This document shows, piece after piece, positions 17,184 to 26,327 of a stretch of DNA of 55,337 nucleotides. The position numbers and the translations under genes are program-made. A model generated the notes under the pieces. That model made no database searches. It worked only from the letters and a program-made list of their open reading frames with translations, and had not been told where the DNA came from. The DNA comes from Alphaproteobacteria bacterium MarineAlpha3_Bin2 (GTDB lineage Bacteria > Pseudomonadota > Alphaproteobacteria > Rhodospirillales > Casp-alpha2), in the NCBI GenBank assembly GCA_002938315.1, contig PTLL01000007.1:1-55337 (forward strand), in the 5' to 3' direction. Position 1 is the first letter of the stretch. Each line of letters starts with the position of its first letter.

Positions 17184-18082
17184 GCGTCCCGAGCCTGGAT
17201 GGCGGCATAGCGTTTCAGCAAGGCCTCGGCACGAACCGCCACCGGCACATCAATCATCATGCCATCAACGGTAATTGCGCCGAGCCCTTCCTTTTCCGCC
17301 GCCGCATAGGCCTCGACAATACGCTGTGCCTGATCGACCTCTGCCATTGAAGGCGCCATTTCCTCGTTCAGCAGCGGCACAACGCTGGGATGAATGCACG
17401 ATGCCCCTTCAAATCCGAATTTGCGCGAACGCTTGATTATACCCCGAACGGCATCCAGATCTTGATAGTCGGCGACGGTACCGAGCATCCCCAACGGCGT
17501 GATCCCGGCGGCCCGGGCGGCAAACATAGTCATCAGTTTGGGCAGGAACAGGGTTTCGGGATCAGGCACTATGCCGGCGGCGGTGGCAAAATCCTCGCCG
17601 CCGAGGAAGGCGGCTGTATTTCGGGGGTGGGCGGACGCAATTTCGTCGGCCTTAAACAACGCCGCCGGGCTTTCGACCATGACCACGAACCGAATCCCGC
17701 CGGGCGTTAGGCCCCGCTCACTCTCCAATTTTTCTACCGCATCGGCCAGGGCTAGAACATGGGCGGCATCGTCCACCTTGGGCAGCATTAGTGCGTCGAC
17801 GCCGGCAATCACGGTGGCGTCCAGATCGCTTATCACCTCAGCGTCAGGGCGGTTGATCCGGACCACCACATCGCTACCCGCCTGACTGGATATCGCCGCA
17901 GATTCGGCCAACATGCTTCGCGCCCGATCACGTTCCGCCGCCGGCACGCTGTCCTCAAGATCAAGGATGATGGCGTCGGCGCCCCTTGTGTGGGCCTTGT
18001 CGATGAAGCGTTGATTATTAGCCGGCACATACAGCAACGAACGCCAGACCAAGAGGGTTTCCTCCGGAACGGCCTCGCTCAT
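17180..18082 (-). CDS. HpcH/HpaI aldolase/citrate lyase family protein (CoA ester lyase)
   Basis: 300 residues, CitE-like TIM barrel. Motifs: RSLLYVPANNQRFIDKA (about residues 15-31), DAIILDLEDSVPAAERDRAR with the Mg-binding Asp/Glu, VVMVESPAALF with the second metal-binding Glu, and AAFLGGEDFATAAGI. Homologues include malyl-CoA and citramalyl-CoA lyases and beta-methylmalyl-CoA lyase. The start ATG (18080-18082) directly abuts the stop of the CoA-transferase gene, so they are one operon. The pair suggests activation of a dicarboxylic acid to a CoA thioester and cleavage of a hydroxyacyl-CoA (inference). Confidence 0.92.
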   Translation of the reverse strand: MSEAVPEETLLVWRSLLYVPANNQRFIDKAHTRGADAIILDLEDSVPAAERDRARSMLAESAAISSQAGSDVVVRINRPDAEVISDLDATVIAGVDALMLPKVDDAAHVLALADAVEKLESERGLTPGGIRFVVMVESPAALFKADEIASAHPRNTAAFLGGEDFATAAGIVPDPETLFLPKLMTMFAARAAGITPLGMLGTVADYQDLDAVRGIIKRSRKFGFEGASCIHPSVVPLLNEEMAPSMAEVDQAQRIVEAYAAAEKEGLGAITVDGMMIDVPVAVRAEALLKRYAAIQARDA

Positions 18083-19288
18083 TCAAACAACTCCCCTTTT
18101 TATTAATGCCGCTAGATCGGCGGCATCGATGCCTTGCTCCTCCAAAAGCGCCTCGGTGTGTTCACCCAACTCAGGTGCCGGCAGGCGAAATCCGCCAGGC
18201 GTTTCCGACAAGCGCGGGATAACGTTGTGCATGGGGACATTGCCTAAGTCCTTATCCGGCAGGTCGACCAGGATTTTCCGTCCCCGGAAATGTTCGTCGG
18301 CGACGATGTCGGAAATGTCGTAAATGGGGGCCGCCGTCACCTCGCCTTTGTCAAAAATATCCAGCACCTCGGCCTGATCGCGCTCCTTGATCCAACCCCC
18401 GAGGATTTCATCGACCAGATCGCGGTGCTTGACCCGGTCCGGGTTAGTGCGGAACCGGGGATCGTCGTTCATGTCGTCCCGGCCGATGACCCGGAATACA
18501 CGTTCGGCCATGGACTGGATTGAGGCCGACAGGGCGATCCATTTGCCGTCCTTGGTGGCATAAGCGTTGCGCGGTGATGATGTGTTCGAACCGCTGCCCA
18601 GGCGCTGTTTGACCTTGCCGGTGACCATATGGGTCATTGCCTCGGGACCGAGAACCGAAAAAATCGGCTCCAGCAACGACAGATCGATGACTTGGCCCCT
18701 GCCGCCTTTGACCTCGACCTCCCGCACCGCGATCATCACCGCCATCGCCCCATAAAGTCCCGCGATCATATCAGCCAGGGCCAACGGTGGCAGTACCGGT
18801 TCGCGGTCGGGAAAACCATTGCGATCGGCAAACCCGGACATCGCCTCGACCAGGGACCCGAAACCCGGCTTCTCACGATAAGGCCCGGTCTGTCCGAACC
18901 CGGAAATGCGTGCCAGTACCAGCTTCGAGTTGCGGCCATGCAAGGTGTCAGGGCCGAGGCCCATTTCTTCCAGCCGTCCGGGCCGGAAATTTTCGACCAG
19001 GACATCGGCGCCTTCGACCAACCCCAACAGAATTTCAATAGCGTCGGGTTCGCGCAGGTTGAGGGTCAGGCTTTTTTTGTTGCGGGCGTAGGTCTTCCAA
19101 TGGCAATCAATGCCGTCATCCTGCCAGGCGCGCAACGGATCGCCCTTTCCCGGTGTTTCGATCTTGATGACCTCGGCACCGAAATCGGCCAATTGCAGGG
19201 TCAGCATATTGCCGGCGATCAGCCGCGTCAAATCGAGGACGCGGACGCCATCCAGCGGGCCTATATTATTGGGATTAAAATTTGGCAT
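18083..19288 (-). CDS. CaiB/BaiF family CoA transferase (class III)
   Basis: 401 residues. Typical start GPLDGVRVLDLTRLIAGNML, then VIKIETPGKGDPLRAW and the block NKKSLTLNLREPDAIEILLG. The catalytic Asp lies in the region after SGFGQTGPYREKPGFGSLVE (PLALADMIAGLYG follows). Class III enzymes move CoA between acids through mixed anhydrides. Second gene of an operon: cyclase (19292) - CoA transferase - CoA lyase (17180), with 3 nt and 0 nt between genes. The substrate is not readable from sequence. Confidence 0.94.
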   Translation of the reverse strand: MPNFNPNNIGPLDGVRVLDLTRLIAGNMLTLQLADFGAEVIKIETPGKGDPLRAWQDDGIDCHWKTYARNKKSLTLNLREPDAIEILLGLVEGADVLVENFRPGRLEEMGLGPDTLHGRNSKLVLARISGFGQTGPYREKPGFGSLVEAMSGFADRNGFPDREPVLPPLALADMIAGLYGAMAVMIAVREVEVKGGRGQVIDLSLLEPIFSVLGPEAMTHMVTGKVKQRLGSGSNTSSPRNAYATKDGKWIALSASIQSMAERVFRVIGRDDMNDDPRFRTNPDRVKHRDLVDEILGGWIKERDQAEVLDIFDKGEVTAAPIYDISDIVADEHFRGRKILVDLPDKDLGNVPMHNVIPRLSETPGGFRLPAPELGEHTEALLEEQGIDAADLAALIKRGVV

Positions 19289-19291
19289 CGC

Positions 19292-20308
19292 TCAAATGGT
19301 CCCGATCGGCGTTACTGGCGAGCCAACGGCGCCGGGCATCCTGAGCGGCGGTGCCGTCAATAGGTAGCGAAAGCGATTCTGGCGGCGCAATTCGGTTGCC
19401 AATTCGCCGAGATTAAAAAGCTCCCCCAAATGCACCCCCAAGCGGAACAAGCAATGACGGTGGATCGGCAGGTGCGAGCGGCCACCCTGGGTGTCGCCGT
19501 CGCCGTGGGAATTTTCGACCGCCATGTTGTCAGACACGATCACCGAAAGACCGCTGTTGGTGATCCATTGCAACAACTTGTCGTCATAACCGTCGAGCAC
19601 GGCGCATGAATTGTGTAGTTTCTCCGCGTCCGGGTCGCCGCCCATGGATAAGATCATATCGCCCCAACCGGTAAAGAGGGTAAGCATGTCGCCTTCTTCG
19701 ACCTCGATGCCGTCCTTGGAGAATACCTCCATCAGCTTGTCGAAACCGATAGCAACGCGTTCATCGCCAAAGTGGGCATGCAAGTTGACCATAACGCCGC
19801 GGCCCTGAACGCAAGTCTCGGCCATGTTTTCAATGCCCAGCGCGCGGGCGCCGAGCTGCCCGTCGCCGGGGGTGCCGCCGACGTGTTCACCGGGCCTGAA
19901 ACCGTTGTAATAAACCGGTTCGGGCACGCCATCGCCATCGGCGTCAAATTTGGAACCCATATGGCACAGGCTATCCCATTGTGTCGAATACTGGCTGTAT
20001 AAGGTGATCGCCTCGTCACAACTGACGTCCATATCGCCGGGTTTATGGGTATCCCAGACATAGTTGAAATAGACATCGTCGCCAACGAAAACGGGATTCA
20101 GTTGCGGCGGGTGACGTTTCGGATTGACGGCATTACCGCCCGGCAGGTCTAAAGGCAGGCTGAGACAGAAGCTGCGCCCATCCTTGACCTCTGCGACCGC
20201 CGCCTTGACGCGTTCCGGCGTCAACAGGTTCATGCGGCCTTTTTGATCGTCATCGCCCCAATCGCCCCAGGTCGAGCCCTCGGGCCGATTTTTCCAGCGT
20301 GTCGTCAT
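19292..20308 (-). CDS. Cyclase family protein (kynurenine-formamidase-like metal hydrolase)
   Basis: 338 residues. PF04199-type features: NLLTPERVKAAVAEVKDGRS and the metal-binding segment YSQYSTQWDSLCHMGS, where the usual His-x-Gly-Thr-His-x-Asp is changed to a Ser-Thr-Gln-Trp-Asp-Ser version followed by a conserved His. The C-terminal half contains MLTLFTGWGDMIL and SDNMAVENSH. Relatives hydrolyse cyclic imides, isatin or N-formylkynurenine; proteins with the QWD variant form a separate uncharacterised group. First gene of the operon with the class III CoA transferase and CoA lyase, so it probably acts on the same catabolic substrate. Confidence 0.85.
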   Translation of the reverse strand: MTTRWKNRPEGSTWGDWGDDDQKGRMNLLTPERVKAAVAEVKDGRSFCLSLPLDLPGGNAVNPKRHPPQLNPVFVGDDVYFNYVWDTHKPGDMDVSCDEAITLYSQYSTQWDSLCHMGSKFDADGDGVPEPVYYNGFRPGEHVGGTPGDGQLGARALGIENMAETCVQGRGVMVNLHAHFGDERVAIGFDKLMEVFSKDGIEVEEGDMLTLFTGWGDMILSMGGDPDAEKLHNSCAVLDGYDDKLLQWITNSGLSVIVSDNMAVENSHGDGDTQGGRSHLPIHRHCLFRLGVHLGELFNLGELATELRRQNRFRYLLTAPPLRMPGAVGSPVTPIGTI

Positions 20309-20314
20309 TTGCCT

Positions 20315-20767
20315 TTAAACGTCCTTTTTCTGCCAACGTCCATTGTCGGTCTGGCGCCAATAGGTCAAATCGTGACCGGCGTCGGCGTAAGCCTTCCAGC
20401 GGCTGCGGGCGGCATTGACGGCATCGGTGTCGGCGCCGTCGAACAATTCGAAACACCGTTCGAACCCGTCTACGGCGTCCGATGCGGCACCATCGGTGAG
20501 AAACAGGAACTGGGCGTCGTTGAGGTTTTCATCAGCCACCGCCAGCCATACCGGCTGGTCTTCAGGTGAGCCGTCCTTAGCGGTGCCATGTGGTAGCCAC
20601 GATCCCTCCTCGTACGTCCATAGGTGTCCGGCCAGGGACTCGATGCGGCCTTCCGATCCGGCCAGCACTAGGGCCCGTTTGTCTGCGGCCTGGGTCTTTT
20701 CCAGGAGCTTCGCCAGGACCTGCTCCAGCGGCAGTTTTTCAAGGTGATAAAAGGCGATCTCGGTCAC
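20315..20767 (-). CDS. holC: DNA polymerase III subunit chi
   Basis: 150 residues. TEIAFYHLEKLPLEQVLAKL at the start, GRIESLAGHLWTYEEGSWLPHG and QPVWLAVADENLNDAQFLFL are the recognisable HolC blocks. Chi links SSB to the clamp-loader complex of the replicative polymerase. It starts 23 nt after the pepA stop; pepA-holC order is widespread in proteobacteria. The downstream cyclase ATG follows only 6 nt after the holC stop, although its function is unrelated. Confidence 0.93.
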   Translation of the reverse strand: MTEIAFYHLEKLPLEQVLAKLLEKTQAADKRALVLAGSEGRIESLAGHLWTYEEGSWLPHGTAKDGSPEDQPVWLAVADENLNDAQFLFLTDGAASDAVDGFERCFELFDGADTDAVNAARSRWKAYADAGHDLTYWRQTDNGRWQKKDV

Positions 20768-20790
20768 GGTCGTCCCCCCTTATTTCCCCC

Positions 20791-22299
20791 TTACTTGGCC
20801 TCGTAGTAATCGGCGACCAGACGGTTCAACAGACGCACGCCGAAGGCAGTCGCGCCCTTGGGGGACAAGGGCTTGTCGGATTTGGTCCAGGTCACGCCGG
20901 CGATATCAAGATGCGCCCACGGCGTCTTGCCGACGAAGCGGCCCAGGAACTGCGCCGCCGTGATCGAGCCGGCACCGCGGCCCCCGGAGATGTTTTTCAT
21001 ATCGGCGATATCGGATTTCAACATTTTGTCGAAGACCTCGCCCTGGGGCAGCCGCCACACTAATTCGCCGACCTCCTCGCCGGCATCGGACAGGCGTTCC
21101 GAAAGCTTGTCGTTGTTGGAAAAAAGACCGGCGTATTCACTGCCGAGCGCGACAATGATGGCGCCGGTCAAGGTCGCCAGGTCGACAATGAACTGAGGCT
21201 TGAATCGGGTATTGGCGTAATGCAGCGCATCGGCCAGCACCAGGCGGCCTTCGGCATCGGTGTTGAGCACTTCGATGGTTTGGCCCGACATCGAGGTCAC
21301 CACGTCGCTGGGACGCTGGGCGTTAGAACCAGGCATATTTTCGGCCAGGGCAATGACGCCGACCGCGTTGACCTTGGCCTTACGTCCCGCCAATGCCTTC
21401 ATCAGGCCGATGACAACGCCGGACCCACCCATGTCGTATTTCATTTCCTCCATCCCGCCCGACGGTTTCAGGGAGATGCCGCCGGTATCGAAAGTGATGC
21501 CCTTGCCGACGAAACAGACCGGCTTGTCCTTTTTGGCTTTCGCCCCCCGTTTGCCGTTCCAGCGCATGACCACCAAACGACTTTCACGGATCGAACCCTG
21601 GCCGACGCCCAGTAATGCCCCCATCCCAAGACGCCGCATCTGTGGCTCGCCCAGGACCTCGACCTTGACGCCCAGTTTGGTGAGTTCCTTACAGCGTTTT
21701 GCCAAGCTGTCGGGATAGATCACGTTGGGCGGCTCCGTCACCAGGTCACGGGTCATGAAGACGCCTTGTACAATCTTGTCCCTGGCCCGGAATTCAGCCT
21801 TGGCCTTGGCCGAACCCCGGCAGCGAAGCGTCAACGTCGTCAGGGTCGGCTTTGAGTCGTTTTCACTCTTGGTGTGGTACTTGCCGAAACGATAGGACCG
21901 AAGCTGGGCGCCTTCGGCGATGGCCGCCGCCATACGGGCCGGATTAAGCGTGGAGCCTTCCAAAGGATCAACCAGGATCGTCGCCGCTTTTGATCCCGAC
22001 GCCGCCAGGCTCGCATAAATTCGGCCGCCAAGTTTGCAGAGCGACTGCTCATTCACGTCTTTAGCCTTGCCCAGGCCGACAATGAGAAGACGGTCCAGCC
22101 GGGTGCCTGCCGGGGTTACCACGGCAAGGCTCTGCCCCGTCTTGCCCTGGAAGCGGCTGGCCTTGATCGCGCGGCTTAACCCACGATTGATCTTTTTGTT
22201 CAAGGCCTTCGCCGAAGGCGTCAACGTATTGCCATCGAGAACACCGACCACCAATGCTCCCGTTGCAGCGGACCCAGGCCCTGAAAAGACGATTTTCAT
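20791..22299 (-). CDS. pepA: Leucyl aminopeptidase (cytosol aminopeptidase, M17)
   Basis: 502 residues, the normal M17 size. Dinuclear metal site and active-site motifs are visible: GKGITFDTGGISLKPSGGME (Lys and Asp ligands), MKYDMGGSGVVIG, and the family signature NTDAEGRLVLADAL. The C-terminus has GRFVGKTPWAHLDIAGVTW. It hydrolyses N-terminal residues from peptides in the cytosol; E. coli PepA also binds DNA in Xer recombination. ATG at 22299; there is a 91-nt gap to the next gene. Confidence 0.97.
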   Translation of the reverse strand: MKIVFSGPGSAATGALVVGVLDGNTLTPSAKALNKKINRGLSRAIKASRFQGKTGQSLAVVTPAGTRLDRLLIVGLGKAKDVNEQSLCKLGGRIYASLAASGSKAATILVDPLEGSTLNPARMAAAIAEGAQLRSYRFGKYHTKSENDSKPTLTTLTLRCRGSAKAKAEFRARDKIVQGVFMTRDLVTEPPNVIYPDSLAKRCKELTKLGVKVEVLGEPQMRRLGMGALLGVGQGSIRESRLVVMRWNGKRGAKAKKDKPVCFVGKGITFDTGGISLKPSGGMEEMKYDMGGSGVVIGLMKALAGRKAKVNAVGVIALAENMPGSNAQRPSDVVTSMSGQTIEVLNTDAEGRLVLADALHYANTRFKPQFIVDLATLTGAIIVALGSEYAGLFSNNDKLSERLSDAGEEVGELVWRLPQGEVFDKMLKSDIADMKNISGGRGAGSITAAQFLGRFVGKTPWAHLDIAGVTWTKSDKPLSPKGATAFGVRLLNRLVADYYEAK

Positions 22300-22390
22300 G
22301 GAATGCCCCTTTATTTTTAGATTCGATGAAAGACTCTAGCCCGACAGACGGCAAAGAAAAGGGTTTGTTGGAAAGGCCATGGGATTACCT

Positions 22391-23386
22391 CTAAGTTTCC
22401 ACAGACTTTTTTTCGTTGAGGGTTTCGTCAGGGGCCTGATAGTCCATGGTTTCCCCCTTGTCGCGGCTCATTAACCAGATAATGCCGCCGGGTATAGCGA
22501 CCGCAATGCCGGTCAGACCAAACACCACCGATAGCGCAAACGCGCCCTCACCCGGCACGCCGATCAAGCCGAACAACGACACCATGGCGGTTTCGCGCAC
22601 TCCCCAGCCACCAATGGAAATGGGGATGGTCATGATCAGCATCACCGGCGGCACCAGCGTCAGGCAGTCAAGCAAGGTCACGTCCAGGCCCAGCCCCAAG
22701 GCCAGGATTAGGACTATCAATGCCATGTTGATATGGGTCAGGATCCCCCAGAACATAACCCGGACCAAATTCCCGGGCACAAGAAACACCTTGCGCGCGT
22801 CAATACCCAGGTTGCCGAGGCCGCGCACAAGCCGCCAGCGCGTCAGCGACGATGGCAGACGGTCGAGAACCATCAAAAATACTAGACCCCCGGCGCACCC
22901 GACCGTGACCAGCGCCACGGCGGGAAGCATCACAGCCGCCGTCGCCGCATCGACGCGGGGCAGGAACCACTGATGAGTAACGTCAATTAGCGCCACTAGG
23001 GCGACGACGGTGACGGCGCGTTCTAGTATCACACCGTTTATAGCGTTGCGCAATTCCATCCCCAGATTGTAAATCTTGAACATGCGCACCGCGTCGCCGC
23101 CGACGGAAGACGGCAGAGCCTGGCTAAAAAACACACCGATGTAAAAAAGCTGGATCGCCTTGAAAATGCTGAGGTCCGCGCCGATAGCGGAGAGTACCAA
23201 GCGCCAGCGCTGCCCGCCAACGCAAGTCTGCACCAACATGATCCCAGCCGCGCCGACCAGCATCAAGGGGTCGATCGCGGCCACTCGCCGGGCAGCGTCG
23301 GCGAAATCAATCCCGCGGGACAGAAACCAGAACAAAAAACCCAACACCAAAAACTTCAGTGTCAGGACCAACCATTTTTTCGACAT
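22391..23386 (-). CDS. Lysylphosphatidylglycerol synthase TM region / UPF0104-like membrane protein
   Basis: 331 residues from ATG 23384-23386 (AGGTG 5 nt upstream), beginning MSKKWLVLTLKFLVLGFLFW. About eight membrane segments; family blocks LFYIGVFFSQALPSSVGGDAVRMFKI (the conserved SS-GGD-R motif, in two parts) and MLIMTIPISIGGWGVRETAMV, which is the 'PISIGGWGVRE' signature of the flippase-like MprF membrane domain. There is no soluble aminoacyl-transfer domain, so it resembles the stand-alone membrane proteins found in polysaccharide and hopanoid/glycolipid contexts. A role in lipid transbilayer movement is inference from the family. Confidence 0.88.
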   Translation of the reverse strand: MSKKWLVLTLKFLVLGFLFWFLSRGIDFADAARRVAAIDPLMLVGAAGIMLVQTCVGGQRWRLVLSAIGADLSIFKAIQLFYIGVFFSQALPSSVGGDAVRMFKIYNLGMELRNAINGVILERAVTVVALVALIDVTHQWFLPRVDAATAAVMLPAVALVTVGCAGGLVFLMVLDRLPSSLTRWRLVRGLGNLGIDARKVFLVPGNLVRVMFWGILTHINMALIVLILALGLGLDVTLLDCLTLVPPVMLIMTIPISIGGWGVRETAMVSLFGLIGVPGEGAFALSVVFGLTGIAVAIPGGIIWLMSRDKGETMDYQAPDETLNEKKSVET

Positions 23387-23498
23387 TGGGCACCTAATGG
23401 TGTTTGCCGTAATGCGCCGCGGACTTTTAACAGGTCGCCGGGAGGGTGTCACCCATCAAGAGGCGAGGAGCGGAGCCAAAGAATCCGCGACTGGGAAA

Positions 23499-24602
23499 TC
23501 AAGAAGAGGCGCCGATCCGCACCGGTTGCCGCTTTCTGCCCCAATCGCCGGGCGGGCCTTCGAACCGGCCGGGGACGGGGGTGCCGCAATTTGTGCAATT
23601 GCCGGTGTAATTGCCCTCGGTTCCGAGGGCCCAGGCGGTGATGTCGTACCAATCGCGCCCGATCAGTAGGTCCCCACATTGATGGCAAGTGGTAGCGTCG
23701 CCTTCGGGGTCGTGGACGTTGCCCGTATAGGCGTAACGGATGCCGTTTTTGATGGCGATGCGCCGCGCCCGGACCACGGTTTCCAGTGGCGTGTTTTCCT
23801 TGTCCATCATTTTATAATCGGGGTGGAAAGCGGAAAAGTGCATGGGCACATCGGGACCCAGGTTGTCCATCACCCACCCCGTCATCTCTTCGATCTCTGC
23901 CTCGCCGTCGTTCTCGCCGGGAATCAGCAGGTCGGTGATCTCGAACCAGACGTCGGTCTCATGCTTGAGGTATTTCAGCGTTTCCAGCACCGGCGTCAGC
24001 CCGGCGGAACAAAGTTCCTTGTAAAATTTATCCGTGAACGCCTTGAGGTCGACGTTGGCGGCATCCATGTACTTGTAGAATTCGGCCCTCGGTTCGTCCT
24101 CGATATACCCCGCCGTTACCGCCACCATCTTGATGCCTTTCTCGTGGCACGCCTGGGCGACATCGATGGCGTATTCCATGAAGATCACCGGGTCGTTGTA
24201 GGTGACGGCGACGGACTTGCACCCGGTCTTAACGGCGGCATCGGCGATCATCTCGGGCGTCGCCTTTTCCTGCAACTTATCAAACTCGCGGGATTTGGAG
24301 ATGTCCCAGTTCTGGCAGAACTTACAGGTCAGGTTACAGCCGGCGGTGCCGAACGACAGCACCGGCGTGCCCGGCAGGAAATGGTTGAGCGGTTTTTTTT
24401 CAATGGGGTCGACGCAGAACCCGGAGGATCGTCCGTAGGTGGTCAGCACAACCTCGCCGTCGGCGACACCGCGCACGAAACACAAGCCACGTTGGCCTTC
24501 GTGCATCTTGCATGCCCTTGGGCAGACGTCGCATTGCACCCGCCCGTCGTCGAGTGCGTGCCAATACTTTGTCGGGTGTCCTTCGATCCGGTCCTTAGTC
24601 AT
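23499..24602 (-). CDS. amrS: AmmeMemoRadiSam system radical SAM enzyme
   Basis: 367 residues. The radical SAM cluster motif C-x3-C-x2-C is at 89-96 in FGTAGCNLTCKFCQNWDIS. An N-terminal cysteine set (VQCDVCPRACKMHEGQRGLC, about 22-41) and a C-terminal extension with C-x2-C pairs (CHQCGDLLIG; CTNCGTPVPG) are characteristic of this subfamily. The partners AmrB (MEMO) and AmrA (AMMECR1) are encoded at 30544 and 31341. Its ATG overlaps the end of the 2OG oxygenase gene by 8 nt, so the two are co-translated. The family is related to pyruvate-formate-lyase-activating enzymes; the reaction of the bacterial system is not something I can state from sequence. Confidence 0.93.
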   Translation of the reverse strand: MTKDRIEGHPTKYWHALDDGRVQCDVCPRACKMHEGQRGLCFVRGVADGEVVLTTYGRSSGFCVDPIEKKPLNHFLPGTPVLSFGTAGCNLTCKFCQNWDISKSREFDKLQEKATPEMIADAAVKTGCKSVAVTYNDPVIFMEYAIDVAQACHEKGIKMVAVTAGYIEDEPRAEFYKYMDAANVDLKAFTDKFYKELCSAGLTPVLETLKYLKHETDVWFEITDLLIPGENDGEAEIEEMTGWVMDNLGPDVPMHFSAFHPDYKMMDKENTPLETVVRARRIAIKNGIRYAYTGNVHDPEGDATTCHQCGDLLIGRDWYDITAWALGTEGNYTGNCTNCGTPVPGRFEGPPGDWGRKRQPVRIGASS

Positions 24603-25599
24603 TGTCCTGGGTGCCGCCGGCGCTGCGCAGGTAATTGCTGTCGATATAGTGTTCTACATAGGCCTGCATGGTCGTGGTTTCAAACTTCGGCGGATTGTCG
24701 GCGCTGACACAGGTATCCAGGGCCTCGCTGGAAGTTTCCGAGTCGGGGTTGAAAAACGTGGCGATAGAATAGCGGTCGTGCTTGGGCGGCACCACCCGGT
24801 GCGGTGTCGGCAGGAACCGGCCGTTGGACCAGCGGTTAAGAAATTCTCCGGTGTTGACGACGATCCCGTTTTCCACCGGGTCCGGCCACATCCAGTTTCC
24901 ATCCCCGTCTAGCACCTGCAAACCCGGCTCTTCCGCCAGCGGCAGCATGGAAAGGAAGCTATGGTCGCAGTGGGGCGCAATGCCGAACTGATTATCCTCG
25001 GCCTTTACCGGGGGATAATAAGCATTGCGGCTCCACATGATGGGATCGGTAAAAAAGGGATCGAAAAAATCGGCAGGTTTGTCGAGGGCCAACGCGTACA
25101 ACGGCAGCAGGTTATAGCCCATGGCCTCAATGGTTTCCTGATAGGCGATAATGGCGTCCCGGAAGCCGTCGATGTCCGGCCATCGGTTGGGGCCGTGGAA
25201 GCGCCGGCGTTCCAGGACCGCCGGGTGGTCGTCGGGACGTTCACGGGCCATGGTCAGGGTTTCGTTGAGGTCTTTCTTGGTATTCTTATTAATCACTGAA
25301 GTGACGTATACGGTCGAGCGGATCGGCATGTAGCCCAGCGACGTATCGTCGATGGTGAATTTCAACTTTTCTTCCAGCGGCAGCGCGAAAAATTTCTTGA
25401 AGGCCGCATAGGCGCCGTCCAACAGGTCAACGTCGACGCCGTGATTGATGAAAATAGAAAACCCTATGTTTTCCTGAACATGCTGAATTTCGGAAGCCAA
25501 TTGTTCCCGGGCGCCGGACACACCAGCTAGATACGGCCCCATATCGAGGATTGGAATGCGCTCGTACTTGCCGGTATCTGGATTAATGGCCCTGTTCAT
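24595..25599 (-). CDS. Isopenicillin N synthase family 2OG-Fe(II) dioxygenase
   Basis: 334 residues. N-terminal DIOX_N-like domain (RIPILDMGPYL ... FSIFINHGVDVDLLDGAY), then the double-stranded beta-helix core. Iron ligands His210-x-Asp212 (IAPHCDHSFLSML) and His267 (PTPHRVVPP) and the 2-oxoglutarate-binding Arg-x-Ser (DRYSIA, 276-278) are all present, so it should be active. Members hydroxylate, desaturate or cyclise small molecules. The coding overlap with amrS makes a functional link plausible (inference). The upstream gap to the esterase is 44 nt. Confidence 0.9.
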   Translation of the reverse strand: MNRAINPDTGKYERIPILDMGPYLAGVSGAREQLASEIQHVQENIGFSIFINHGVDVDLLDGAYAAFKKFFALPLEEKLKFTIDDTSLGYMPIRSTVYVTSVINKNTKKDLNETLTMARERPDDHPAVLERRRFHGPNRWPDIDGFRDAIIAYQETIEAMGYNLLPLYALALDKPADFFDPFFTDPIMWSRNAYYPPVKAEDNQFGIAPHCDHSFLSMLPLAEEPGLQVLDGDGNWMWPDPVENGIVVNTGEFLNRWSNGRFLPTPHRVVPPKHDRYSIATFFNPDSETSSEALDTCVSADNPPKFETTTMQAYVEHYIDSNYLRSAGGTQDND

Positions 25600-25643
25600 A
25601 CCTCAAGCCTAGCCAATTCTCCCGAGTATGGGAATAGGTCCCC

Positions 25644-26327
25644 CTATTGCCCAGCCTGTTCGATCAGTTTCAGGACAAAGGGCAGCATATTGTTGACAAT
25701 CACGGCGACGCCCTTGGGGTTGGGGTGAATGCCGTCGTCCTGGTTTAATTCCGGCCTAGCGACCACATTTTCCAACAGAAATGGATATAACGCAACGTTG
25801 TGCTCCGCCGCCAGCCTGGGAAATACCGCATTAAAAGCGTCGCCGTATTCCGGACCTAAATTGGGTGGTGCGCGCATCCCCGCCAGCAACACCGGCAGCC
25901 CAGCCTTTTTCGCGGCGCTGAGTATGGCGTTCAGGTTGGCGTAGGTTTGTTCCGGCGCCAACCCCCTGAGACCGTCGTTGGCGCCCAGCGCCACGATCAA
26001 GGCATTCGACTGAGCGACCAAGGACCAGGCCAAACGCGACCGTCCGCCTGCCGTGGTATCGCCGGAAACGCCGGCGTTGAGGACTTGGCTTCCCGGCGCA
26101 GCCTTTTGCAGGGCTTCTTGAAGCCGGTCGGGAAGCGATCCCCCCTTGATCAGGCCATGCCCAGAAGTCAGGCTGTCGCCAAGCATCAGAATACGAACCG
26201 GTTGCCCCGTTGCCGCAGACACCCCCGGAGCCACCGCCATGACCAGCAACGCCAAGAGGCCCCCGTTGACAACACGCCGAAAGGCTCGACGGCTTCCATC
26301 GCTGAAATTTTTACGGACCTGAACCAT
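25644..26327 (-). CDS. SGNH-type arylesterase/lysophospholipase L1-like (TesA family)
   Basis: 227 residues from ATG 26325-26327 (a GTG four codons upstream is possible). An N-terminal hydrophobic stretch after an RRAFRR segment (VVNGGLLALLVMAVAPGVSA) looks like a signal peptide, so it is periplasmic. SGNH blocks: I, LMLGDSLTSGHG (nucleophile Ser); III, ALGANDGLRG; V, DDGIHPNPKGVA (catalytic Asp and His). It is divergent from the ABC genes with start codons practically touching, the same tesA/ybbA arrangement as in E. coli. Any promoter must lie within the opposite coding sequence. Confidence 0.92.
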   Translation of the reverse strand: MVQVRKNFSDGSRRAFRRVVNGGLLALLVMAVAPGVSAATGQPVRILMLGDSLTSGHGLIKGGSLPDRLQEALQKAAPGSQVLNAGVSGDTTAGGRSRLAWSLVAQSNALIVALGANDGLRGLAPEQTYANLNAILSAAKKAGLPVLLAGMRAPPNLGPEYGDAFNAVFPRLAAEHNVALYPFLLENVVARPELNQDDGIHPNPKGVAVIVNNMLPFVLKLIEQAGQ

